Part shown: piece by piece, positions 1 to 6,212 of the stretch
Layout: every line of letters starts with the position of its first letter
Position numbering within the stretch: the first letter of the stretch is position 1
Assembly (NCBI GenBank): GCA_012512055.1
Contig: JAAZEW010000222.1
Span: 1 to 13,042, forward strand
DNA length: 13,042 nucleotides
Direction: 5' to 3'
Source of the DNA: Bacillota bacterium
GTDB lineage: Bacteria > Bacillota_G > SHA-98 > UBA4971
The notes under the pieces: model-generated
What the model saw: only the letters and a program-made list of their open reading frames with translations
Database searches by the model: none
What the model was told of the DNA's origin: nothing
Translations under genes and position numbers: made by a program

Positions 1-14
1 GAGAGAGACATACT

Positions 15-209
15 GTGCCAAAGAAAAAGACGCATCGAGGCGCCGCTAAACGTTTCAAGGTTACCGGCACCGGTAAAATTGTCAGACGTAAGGCGTGTAT
101 GAGCCATAAGACAGGAAAGAAATCATCGCGGGTGAAAAGGCGCTTAAAAAGGCCGGCAGTGCTTTCACGTGGAGATGCTGCTAAGGTGAAGAAGCTTCTT
201 GGCAACTGA
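15..209 (+). CDS. rpmI: 50S ribosomal protein L35
   Basis: Small, very basic 64-residue protein of the large ribosomal subunit, the usual length for bacterial L35. It begins with the family-typical PKKKTHRGAAKRFK, contains a GTGKI segment near residue 18, and has the family-typical lysine/arginine-rich C-terminal half. The start is GTG at 15, which gives the conserved MPKKKT N-terminus. The window opens only 14 bases upstream, in a purine-rich GAGAGAGA stretch that could serve as the ribosome binding site. rplT follows after 46 bases, the normal infC-rpmI-rplT order, so infC is probably just outside the window (inference). Confidence 0.97.
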   Translation: MPKKKTHRGAAKRFKVTGTGKIVRRKACMSHKTGKKSSRVKRRLKRPAVLSRGDAAKVKKLLGN

Positions 210-215
210 CACCAT

Positions 216-231
216 CTTGCAGAGCTGCAAG
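216..231. repeat. short palindrome between rpmI and rplT
   Basis: CTTGCAGAGCTGCAAG can fold as a 6-bp stem with a GAGC loop. It lies between the rpmI stop and the rplT ribosome binding site GAGGGGG (242-248). No T-run follows, so it is not an intrinsic terminator. It may be an RNA-processing or translational-coupling element, but nothing else supports a role. Confidence 0.4.
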
Positions 232-255
232 TGCTAAATCTGAGGGGGAATTGAT

Positions 256-621
256 ATGCCTAGAACTAAAGGCGGTCCGGTTGCGAGACGCCGACGTAAG
301 AAGGTCCTGAAGAGGGCGAAGGGATTTACCGGCGCGACGAGCAAGGTGTATCGTCGTGCCAATGAAGCAGTGATAAAATCTCTTCATTACTCTTATAGAG
401 ATAGACGTAACAAGAAAAGAGATTTTCGTAGGTTGTGGATTACAAGAATAAACGCTGCTGCGCGTATGAACGGTATGTCGTACAGCCAGTTTATTAACGG
501 ACTCCAGAAGGCCGGAGTTGACATAAATAGGAAAGTCCTGGCGGAGCTTGCCGTTAATGACCAGGAGGCTTTTTCTGAACTAGTGAAGATGGCCCGCGAC
601 AGTATAGACAATGCCCAGTGA
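256..621 (+). CDS. rplT: 50S ribosomal protein L20
   Basis: 121-residue L20, a primary binder of 23S rRNA needed early in large-subunit assembly; full length for the family (about 117-120). It starts [19 protein letters not shown] and has the family segments [19 protein letters not shown], then [16 protein letters not shown], then [16 protein letters not shown]. The C-terminal half (from about residue 60) is the globular domain that in other bacteria also binds the operon mRNA for autoregulation. ATG at 256 lies 7 bases after a strong GAGGGGG. The next gene starts 6 bases after its stop, suggesting co-transcription and translational coupling. Confidence 0.98.
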   Translation: MPRTKGGPVARRRRKKVLKRAKGFTGATSKVYRRANEAVIKSLHYSYRDRRNKKRDFRRLWITRINAAARMNGMSYSQFINGLQKAGVDINRKVLAELAVNDQEAFSELVKMARDSIDNAQ

Positions 622-627
622 GGTCAA

Positions 628-1440
628 GTGAAGATCGAGATTGCGATTACCAGTCGGCGGAACGCAAGAATATTGGAGGCTCGGAAACTGAAACGGCGCC
701 TTCACAGAGAAGAGCAGGGCCGGTTCTTGTTGGAAGGTATCCGGGGAATTGAAGATGCACTAATTACGGGCGCCAGGATTCATGAAGTCCTGATAAGCCC
801 GTATTTATTTAGGAACCCCAGGGGATGCGCCTTACATGAAAGACTGGTTGCCGCCGGAATAGAGATCTATGGCGTTACAGAGGAAGTTTTGGAACATGTG
901 GCAGATACAGACACTCCTCAAGGTGCAGTGGCAATTGTCGGGATTCCCGATTCAGAGCTCTGTCTTCATGGATCTCCTTTGGTTTTGTTGGCTGACGGAA
1001 TCAGCGATCCCGGCAATTTGGGCACACTTATTCGGACTGCAGACGCTTTTGGGCTATCAGGTATTATTCTTAGCGGAGACGTTGTAGATCCATTTAATTC
1101 TAAGTGTGTCCGGGCAACCATGGGCAGCATACTAAGGGTGCCTCTTGTGAGTTTCAAGAAGGTCAAGGACTCAATTGAATTCCTGAAAAAGCATGAGTTT
1201 TCAATAGTGGCAGCAGACACAAAGGCTGACACGACATGCTACGATTATGATTTTTGCGGCAAATGCGGGATTCTTGTGGGAAGCGAGGCTCACGGCCTTA
1301 CCAAGGAGGTTCAGAGGCTCTGCGATAGAGCGGTGAGAATTCCTATGATGGGAGACGCAGAGTCGCTTAATGCAGGAGTTGCAGGTTCTATTCTAATGTA
1401 TGAAGCTTATAGGCAGAGGCGAAGTGACGAGGGCAAGTAA
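628..1440 (+). CDS. TrmH/SpoU-family RNA 2'-O-methyltransferase (YsgA-like)
   Basis: 270-residue SPOUT-class enzyme that would transfer a methyl group from S-adenosylmethionine to a ribose 2'-OH of rRNA or tRNA; the exact target cannot be read from sequence. Residues about 30-100 match the SpoU substrate-binding domain (start FLLEGIRGIEDAL). The catalytic knot domain carries all three motifs: SDPGNLGTLIRTADAFG with N130 and R136, ILVGSEAHGL with E220, and ESLNAGVAGSILMYEA with N248. GTG at 628 is chosen because it gives the family-typical N-terminus (ITSRRNARILEARKLKRR); the SD-like GAGGT is only 3 bases upstream and overlaps the rplT stop. In Bacillus subtilis the related ysgA also sits near pheS. 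It is probably the last gene of the rpmI-rplT transcript, since a promoter-like sequence follows before the next gene. Confidence 0.93.
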   Translation: MKIEIAITSRRNARILEARKLKRRLHREEQGRFLLEGIRGIEDALITGARIHEVLISPYLFRNPRGCALHERLVAAGIEIYGVTEEVLEHVADTDTPQGAVAIVGIPDSELCLHGSPLVLLADGISDPGNLGTLIRTADAFGLSGIILSGDVVDPFNSKCVRATMGSILRVPLVSFKKVKDSIEFLKKHEFSIVAADTKADTTCYDYDFCGKCGILVGSEAHGLTKEVQRLCDRAVRIPMMGDAESLNAGVAGSILMYEAYRQRRSDEGK

Positions 1441-1508
1441 GAGGGCATGATAGGATCCGGGGGTAGCAATAAGATAAAGAGATAAAGGATGAAAAGGCAG
1501 CATGCCCG

Positions 1509-1538
1509 TTGCAGACAGGTGAGACGCTATGATATAAT
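1509..1538 (+). promoter_or_regulatory. sigma-A-type promoter upstream of the YqzL-like gene
   Basis: TTGCAG (1509-1514) and a perfect TATAAT (1533-1538) are separated by 18 bases, a good vegetative promoter. The predicted transcription start near 1545 is downstream of an alternative ATG at 1489, which supports the shorter reading of the small gene. Transcripts from here could read on into the T-box leader and pheST. Confidence 0.6.
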
Positions 1539-1587
1539 TGGTCAACAAGAGTACACGAAGCAACTCTTGAAAGGGCGTGGTTCCTGG

Positions 1588-1677
1588 ATGTTAGGCGCTG
1601 ATTTTTTTTGGAGGCTCTTTGAGTTGACCGGATCCATTACTGCGTATCTAATCTATAAGATGCTCATCACCCAGTAA
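1588..1677 (+). CDS. YqzL-like microprotein
   Basis: Predicted 29-residue protein starting MLGADFFWRLFELTG and ending in YKMLITQ. The pattern (D/E)FFW-x-(L/V)FE-x-TGS(I/V)-x-AYL(L/I)YK matches, from memory, the YqzL family of very small Bacillota proteins, whose function is unknown. The frame is open back to ATG 1489 (62 residues). I prefer ATG 1588 because the extra N-terminus does not look conserved in type and the TATAAT at 1533-1538 lies inside it. The SD is weak: AAAGGG at 1570-1575, 12 bases upstream. TTG at 1567 is another possible start. The gene lies directly before the pheS T-box leader and may share its transcript. Confidence 0.62.
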   Translation: MLGADFFWRLFELTGSITAYLIYKMLITQ

Positions 1678-1690
1678 CTCTGCGTCTTTT

Positions 1691-1717
1691 TTGAAAGGAA
1701 CATCTCAAATTTACTGT
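1691..1717 (+). promoter_or_regulatory. possible promoter for the T-box-pheST transcript
   Basis: TTGAAA (1691-1696) is followed after a 15-base spacer by TACTGT (1712-1717). The -35 is good (5 of 6) and the -10 is poor. A start near 1724 would coincide with the 5' end of T-box stem I, which is the main reason to list it. The transcript might instead come from the stronger promoter at 1509-1538. Confidence 0.35.
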
Positions 1718-1720
1718 ATT

Positions 1721-2040
1721 GTTGAAAAAGCGATGAAGGAGAAGAGTAGGTAAGATGAGGCCCGAAGGGAGGGCTTGCCTGAGACTGTGAGCAGGCCTGA
1801 GCCGGTCTTGCTGAAGTTCGCTTTGGAGCTACAGGCTGAAAGCCTCCGGAAGTATCAGGATGTGCAAGTAGGCTGTGTCGGGATCCTACCGTTACATAGG
1901 GGAACATGGGTTTTCCTTCGAAAGGAAGCTTGCATGTATCGTAAGAGGTCAGAAGTTGCAAAGGATGCGATTTCTGATAATGAGGGTGGTAACGCGGGGC
2001 CGCGGTCTTCGTCCCTTGAAGACTGTGGCCCTTCTCCATA
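1721..2040 (+). promoter_or_regulatory. T-box leader (tRNA-Phe specific) of pheST
   Basis: A leader RNA that would bind tRNA-Phe and raise synthetase expression when the tRNA is uncharged. Stem I closes by AAAGCG (1727-1732) with CGCTTT (1819-1824). GATGAAGGAGAAGAGTAG follows as the usual 5' side of the K-turn and specifier loop. The distal arm GCCTG/CAGGC (1777-1781/1792-1796) holds ACTGTGA in its loop. The specifier is TTC (1817-1819) in the context GAAGTTCGCTTTGGAGC, coding for Phe and agreeing with the downstream genes. Stem III is 1904-1937 (ACATG/CATGT outside, TTCCTT/AAGGAA inside). The T-box sequence GAGGGTGGTAACGCGG is at 1982-1997; its UGGU complements an ACCA tRNA end. CGTCCCT (2010-2016) is the 3' antiterminator strand. 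Stem boundaries were folded by eye. Confidence 0.95.
1996..2032 (+). terminator. T-box competing (terminator-type) hairpin, weak U-tract
   Basis: GGGGCCGCGGTCTTC (1996-2010) pairs with GAAGACTGTGGCCCT (2018-2032) through 15 pairs including three G-U, around loop GTCCCTT. It is mutually exclusive with the antiterminator that uses GAGGG and the CCCT in the loop. Unlike a standard intrinsic terminator, what follows is TCTCCATAAC rather than a run of T. Its position in the T-box is right, but efficient termination is doubtful; see findings. Confidence 0.6.
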
Positions 2041-2056
2041 ACTAGGAGGAATATGT

Positions 2057-3088
2057 ATGGATGAGAAAGCGAAGAAGTTGATATGTGAGGCAAAAAAGAA
2101 CATAGAATCGGTAATGAATCTCTTGGAATTGGAAGAAATTCGTGTGAAGTACCTGGGGAAAAAGGGCGAGATAACTCAAGCCCTCCGCAGTTTGGGTGAG
2201 TACTCTGAAGATGCCAGGCCCATAGTCGGCCGCTTTCTCAATGAAGCCAGGGAGACTGTGCGCAGCATGATAGAGGCAAGGCGAGGAGAAATCACCGCTG
2301 TTGAACTGGAAAACAAGCTCAAGGCTGAAGACCTTGACATAACACTGCCCGGGAGAAGGCCTTCCATTGGCGCCAGGCATCCTGTAAGTATCGTCTATGA
2401 AGAACTGGAGCGCATTTTCGCACATCTCGGATTTGAAGTGTTGGAAGGGCCTGACGTAGAGCTGGACTACAACAACTTTGAGGCCTTGAATGTGCCCAGG
2501 AACCATCCGTCCCGTGATATTCAGGACACTTTCTACATCACAAGCGATCTTGTCCTCAGGACTCACACCACTTGCGTGGATATTCGAATCATGAAGAACC
2601 GCAAGCCGCCGATTCGAGCTATTATCCCGGGTAAGGTTTACAGGTCTGATGCGTCTGACCCATCGCACCTGCCTGTATTTCACCAGTTGGACGGGCTTGT
2701 TGTTGATGAAGGAATAACCTTCGGAGACGTAAAAGGCGTTCTGGCAAGATTTGCTCATGAGTTCTTCGGTCCGGACACTGATGTGAGGTTCAGGCCGAGT
2801 TATTTCCCATTCACCGAGCCCAGCGCTGAGATGGATGTGTCTTGCGTGATCTGTCACGGTTCCGGTTGCAGGCTCTGCAAACACACAGGCTGGCTTGAAA
2901 TCCTTGGATCAGGATTGCTTCATCCAAAGGTACTTCGGGAAGTGGGCTATGATCCTGAGGGGGTTTCCGGGCTTGCTTTCGGGATGGGGATTGATAGGGT
3001 GACCATGCTGAAATACGGGATAGACGATATCCGGCTCCTTGCTGAAAACGACATGGCATTCAATCGGCAGTTCTTACATGCTCAGTAA
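2057..3088 (+). CDS. pheS: phenylalanyl-tRNA synthetase alpha subunit
   Basis: 343-residue catalytic subunit of the alpha2-beta2 enzyme that charges tRNA-Phe in the cytoplasm; length is normal (about 340). Residues 1-85 form the N-terminal helical coiled-coil arm. The class II core follows: NHPSRDIQDTFYI (motif 1 region), GKVYRSDASDPSHLPVFHQL (motif 2), FRPSYFPFTEPSAEMDV, and motif 3 as GMGIDR at residues 309-314. A zinc-ribbon-like CVICHGSGCRLC lies at residues 263-274, as in many Bacillota PheS proteins. ATG 2057 follows AGGAGGA; a nearer ATG at 2053 opens only MYG-stop. pheT starts 15 bases after the stop. Expression should be governed by the T-box leader upstream. Confidence 0.98.
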   Translation: MDEKAKKLICEAKKNIESVMNLLELEEIRVKYLGKKGEITQALRSLGEYSEDARPIVGRFLNEARETVRSMIEARRGEITAVELENKLKAEDLDITLPGRRPSIGARHPVSIVYEELERIFAHLGFEVLEGPDVELDYNNFEALNVPRNHPSRDIQDTFYITSDLVLRTHTTCVDIRIMKNRKPPIRAIIPGKVYRSDASDPSHLPVFHQLDGLVVDEGITFGDVKGVLARFAHEFFGPDTDVRFRPSYFPFTEPSAEMDVSCVICHGSGCRLCKHTGWLEILGSGLLHPKVLREVGYDPEGVSGLAFGMGIDRVTMLKYGIDDIRLLAENDMAFNRQFLHAQ

Positions 3089-3103
3089 AAGGAGGTTCCT
3101 CTA

Positions 3104-5206
3104 ATGCTTGTCCCATATAAATGGCTATCTGAATATGTTCCCGGGCTTCCTCCTCCGGCTGATGTGGCAGAAGCGCTTACATTGAGCGGTACTGCTTGCG
3201 AGTCTTTGACCGGGGAAGGGGAGGATGCCGTATTTGATTTTGAAATAACGCACGACCGTGCTGATTGCGTGAACGTCTTTGGCATAGCTCGGGAGGCAGC
3301 CGCTGTTCTCGGCCTTGAGCTGAAACATCCTGATCTTTTCGTTAACGAAGAAGGGCCGGCAGTGGACGAGCTTGTGACAGTGAAAATCATGTCACCCGAC
3401 TTATGTAGGCGCTATATCGCACGTGTGGTGACAGAGGTGACCATTGGGCCGTCGCCTGAATGGATGCAGAAGAGGCTTATCGCATGCGGGATTCGCCCTG
3501 TTAATAATGTGGTGGATATTACCAACTACGTCATGCTTGAACTGGGCCAGCCTCTCCATGCTTTTGACCTGGATCGTATCCGGCACGGCGCCATAGCCGT
3601 AAGGCGGGCACGTGACGGGGAGTCCATCGTAACAATTGACGGCGAGCTCCGTGAATTAAGTGAGGATATGTTGGTCATAGCGAATAAGGTTTCCCCCGTG
3701 GCTATTGCGGGCATAATGGGAGGAGCTGATACTGAGGTTGAGCAATCCACCACTCAGGTGCTTCTCGAGGCTGCAGCCTTTGATTCCGTCAGTGTCTGGA
3801 GGACACAACGCGCGCTCAGGATGCGGACAGAAGCGTCTATGCGGTTTTCCAGGGGCATGTGGCCTGAGAACTCCAGACTGGGCATAGACCGGGCTGCAAT
3901 GCTCATGGCCAGGCTGAAAGTGGGAAAAGTCGCTGTAGGCAGGGTTGATGAGTATCCCGGACTTGAAGCGCCTATCTACATTAGGCTCCGTCCTGCCAGA
4001 GTCAACCGCTTGCTCGGGGTAACCGTACCTCAAGATGAGATGGAATTGATTCTCTTGAGACTGGGGTTCATTTTGGACGAGTGGAACCAGGATTCATGCC
4101 GTGTGCTTGTTCCTGACCACAGAATGGATGTATTGCAGGAAGAGGATCTTGTGGAGGAGATTGCGAGGGTTTACGGATATGACAGGATTCCTGCTACGAC
4201 TCCTAAAGGAGCACCGCCTGAGATACGCGTGAATCCCGAAAGGCGTTTTGCATCCAAGGTAGGCGACATCCTCAGGGGCTCCGGCCTGACAGAGGTGGAC
4301 ACCATGACCTTCACCTCAGAGGCTGCCTGTTCCGAACTGAGGTTGTCTGAAGAAGATGTGGAGCGCCGGAAAGTGAGAATCAGCAATCCTATCTCCAGTG
4401 AACATACGATGTTACGGACAACGCTCCTTGTGAGCCTTGTGGACGTTTTAAGAAGGAATGCATCAAGACAACGGGATGACGTGGCCATTTATGAAATCGG
4501 CAAGGTCTTCCACAGGCGGGACACACAGGAAGACAGGAATGAACCTGCCGGAGAGTCTTCTCTCCCATATGAGGGGAAGATGATTAGCCTTGCGGTCATG
4601 GGCAAGCTCAGGGAGCCTACCTGGGGAAACCTCATCGAGGACTCTGATTTCTTCCACATGAAAGGTATCATTGAAACGCTGCTTGAGAGTCTCGGGATTT
4701 CCCGGTACAGTTTTCAGAAGGCAACTCATCCGTCACTTCATCCGGGAAGAACTGCTAAAATAGTAGTGGGCGGTGAGGATGTCGGTTACTGCGGGGAACT
4801 CCATCCGTCGGTCAATGCAACTCTTGGCCTGAAGAAGAATGCATATTTGGCTGAGCTTGACGGAGAGAAGATCCTTCGTAACGTGCCGCGAGACAGAGGT
4901 ATTCGGCAGCTTCCCAGATTCCCGGCAGTCACCAGGGATATAGCCGTAGTTGTGCGACAAGACCAAGAGAGCAAGAGAGTTGAGGACAGGATATGGGAAG
5001 CAGGGGCGGCCCTCGTTGAGAACGTGAGTCTGTTTGACGTATATGTGGGGCCCCAGGTTCCGCCTGAACATAAGAGCTTGGCTTATTCAATAACGTATCG
5101 GAGTCTTGATCGTACGCTTACCGACGAAGAGGTAGGAGAAGTGCATGCCCGCATAGTTGAGACTCTTGCTTCTGAAGTAGGAGCTTCCATCCGAAGCCAG
5201 GACTAA
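3104..5206 (+). CDS. pheT: phenylalanyl-tRNA synthetase beta subunit, lacking the B2 tRNA-binding domain
   Basis: 700-residue partner of PheS; bacterial PheT is usually about 790-800. After a short B1 segment (MLVPYKWLSEYVPGLPPP...) it passes at about residues 33-41 straight to FEITHDRADCVNVFGIARE. The roughly 110-residue EMAPII/OB-fold B2 domain is therefore absent. The rest is present: the B3/B4 editing domain with IRPVNNVVDITNYVMLELGQ, HAFDLD and GIMGG; B5 with LRPARVNRLLGV and EEDLVEEIARVYGYDRIP; the catalytic-like B6/B7 region with YEIGKVF; and a C-terminal B8 FDX-ACB domain (about 605-700) starting LPRFPAVTRDIAVVV. ATG 3104 has an excellent SD, AAAAGGAGGT, which overlaps the pheS stop, so the two are one operon. 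The reading frame is intact, so this is a clean domain loss rather than a broken gene. Confidence 0.97.
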   Translation: MLVPYKWLSEYVPGLPPPADVAEALTLSGTACESLTGEGEDAVFDFEITHDRADCVNVFGIAREAAAVLGLELKHPDLFVNEEGPAVDELVTVKIMSPDLCRRYIARVVTEVTIGPSPEWMQKRLIACGIRPVNNVVDITNYVMLELGQPLHAFDLDRIRHGAIAVRRARDGESIVTIDGELRELSEDMLVIANKVSPVAIAGIMGGADTEVEQSTTQVLLEAAAFDSVSVWRTQRALRMRTEASMRFSRGMWPENSRLGIDRAAMLMARLKVGKVAVGRVDEYPGLEAPIYIRLRPARVNRLLGVTVPQDEMELILLRLGFILDEWNQDSCRVLVPDHRMDVLQEEDLVEEIARVYGYDRIPATTPKGAPPEIRVNPERRFASKVGDILRGSGLTEVDTMTFTSEAACSELRLSEEDVERRKVRISNPISSEHTMLRTTLLVSLVDVLRRNASRQRDDVAIYEIGKVFHRRDTQEDRNEPAGESSLPYEGKMISLAVMGKLREPTWGNLIEDSDFFHMKGIIETLLESLGISRYSFQKATHPSLHPGRTAKIVVGGEDVGYCGELHPSVNATLGLKKNAYLAELDGEKILRNVPRDRGIRQLPRFPAVTRDIAVVVRQDQESKRVEDRIWEAGAALVENVSLFDVYVGPQVPPEHKSLAYSITYRSLDRTLTDEEVGEVHARIVETLASEVGASIRSQD

Positions 5207-5288
5207 TACCTATGCATATGTAGGAGGTAAAGGCGAAGCGAAGTCGAATCAATATCTGTAACCACAGGTAACCATGGAGGTGATGGGT

Positions 5289-5576
5289 TTGCCGGGCCAA
5301 GAGGCCTATGGGGAAAATGAACCCATTAGGAAGAGGAATCGGGTTACAGTCAATATCGTGGGCGAGGAGTATATTATTCGTTCTGATGCTGAAACTGATC
5401 ATGTAAAGGAGCTTGCAGAATCAGTGGACGAGCGGATGAAGGCCGCCCTTGCCATGAATCCGCGGCTTTCCCGGGGCCAAGCTGCGATTCTGGTATGTCT
5501 CTCCCTGGCAGACGACCTCAAGAAAGCAAGGCGCCGTTATGAGGAACTCATGCGTCTCGTGGAGGATGTAAGGTAG
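5289..5576 (+). CDS. zapA: cell division protein ZapA
   Basis: 95-residue FtsZ-ring-associated protein; ZapA bundles FtsZ protofilaments at midcell. The family N-terminal strand-turn-strand RVTVNIVGEEYIIRSDA is followed by VKELAESVDERM, an AAILVCLSLADDL helix and a C-terminal coiled coil (KKARRRYEELMRLVEDV). I chose TTG at 5289 because a near-perfect SD GGAGGTGA (5276-5283) lies 5-8 bases upstream. ATG 5274, which would add five residues, has no SD and contains that motif. ATG 5283 is also in frame. In Bacillota zapA is commonly found between pheT and cvpA/polX/mutS2, as here. Confidence 0.9.
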   Translation: MPGQEAYGENEPIRKRNRVTVNIVGEEYIIRSDAETDHVKELAESVDERMKAALAMNPRLSRGQAAILVCLSLADDLKKARRRYEELMRLVEDVR

Positions 5577-5592
5577 AAGAGGGGGAGCTGAA

Positions 5593-6180
5593 ATGGATTG
5601 GCTGAGCCTCGTGCTCTTGGTTTTCGTCGGACTAATGGCTGCTGCAGGCCTTAGAAAAGGTCTTGTAAGGCAGGTTCTGAGTCTTGTAGGGTTGATCGCC
5701 TCAGTAATGTTAGCATTGCAGTACTATGACGTGGCAGCGGAGTATATCCTCCAGTACTTTGCTGTTCCTGAAGGAATTGCCACTATCCTTGGGTTTGCGG
5801 TGATCTGTCTCGGCGTGGCGGCTATGATTTCCATGTTGGGATGGATCTGGGGGAGGCTCGCGAAATACTCACCTGTATCCATACTTGACTCCTTAGGAGG
5901 CGCACTCTTTGGATTTGCCAAAGGCGCCTTGTTTGCTATGATAGTGCTTCTTGTGGTTTATGCGCTTCCTTTTGAAGGCGCACGCCAGGCTATAGACAGT
6001 TCGTCTATTGCCCGGGAGTTGATGAACCTGTCTCCCGTGATTTTCAGGAGCCTTGAGGATGTATTTCCGGGAGGGATTCCATACCTGACAAATCCGGATA
6101 AAGCCGGTCCCGATGGAAAGGCAGTTCCGCCTTTCCCGCTAAACCCCGCCGGCAAAGTCAAAAAAGGGGATACTGTCTAA
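5593..6180 (+). CDS. CvpA-family integral membrane protein
   Basis: 195-residue protein with four hydrophobic spans: about residues 4-21, 26-45, 59-84 and 101-122. It opens MDWLSLVLLVFVGLMAAAGLRKG followed by a second span, the signature of the colicin V production (CvpA) family. SILDSLGGALFGFAKG at about 96-111 is the conserved central motif. The C-terminal tail (from about 160) is proline- and lysine-rich and probably cytoplasmic. Family function is poorly defined; it has been linked to envelope homeostasis. ATG 5593 follows AGAGGGGGAG and lies 16 bases after the zapA stop, so the two are probably co-transcribed. Confidence 0.88.
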   Translation: MDWLSLVLLVFVGLMAAAGLRKGLVRQVLSLVGLIASVMLALQYYDVAAEYILQYFAVPEGIATILGFAVICLGVAAMISMLGWIWGRLAKYSPVSILDSLGGALFGFAKGALFAMIVLLVVYALPFEGARQAIDSSSIARELMNLSPVIFRSLEDVFPGGIPYLTNPDKAGPDGKAVPPFPLNPAGKVKKGDTV

Positions 6181-6212
6181 GTATGAGTTGACATTAACAG
6201 GAGGGTGTTTTT

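Noticed and set aside
1775..2041. 88-codon plus-strand frame within the T-box leader
   Set aside because: The region is explained by conserved T-box RNA structure, and no SD precedes the ATG-like start.
2042..2884. 280-codon open frame on the minus strand across pheS
   Set aside because: It lies fully antisense to the well-recognised pheS, starts inside pheS and resembles no known protein; it is a by-product of pheS codon usage.
6188..6193. Perfect TTGACA before polX
   Set aside because: No -10 element at 16-18 bases downstream; that position is the polX SD and start region.
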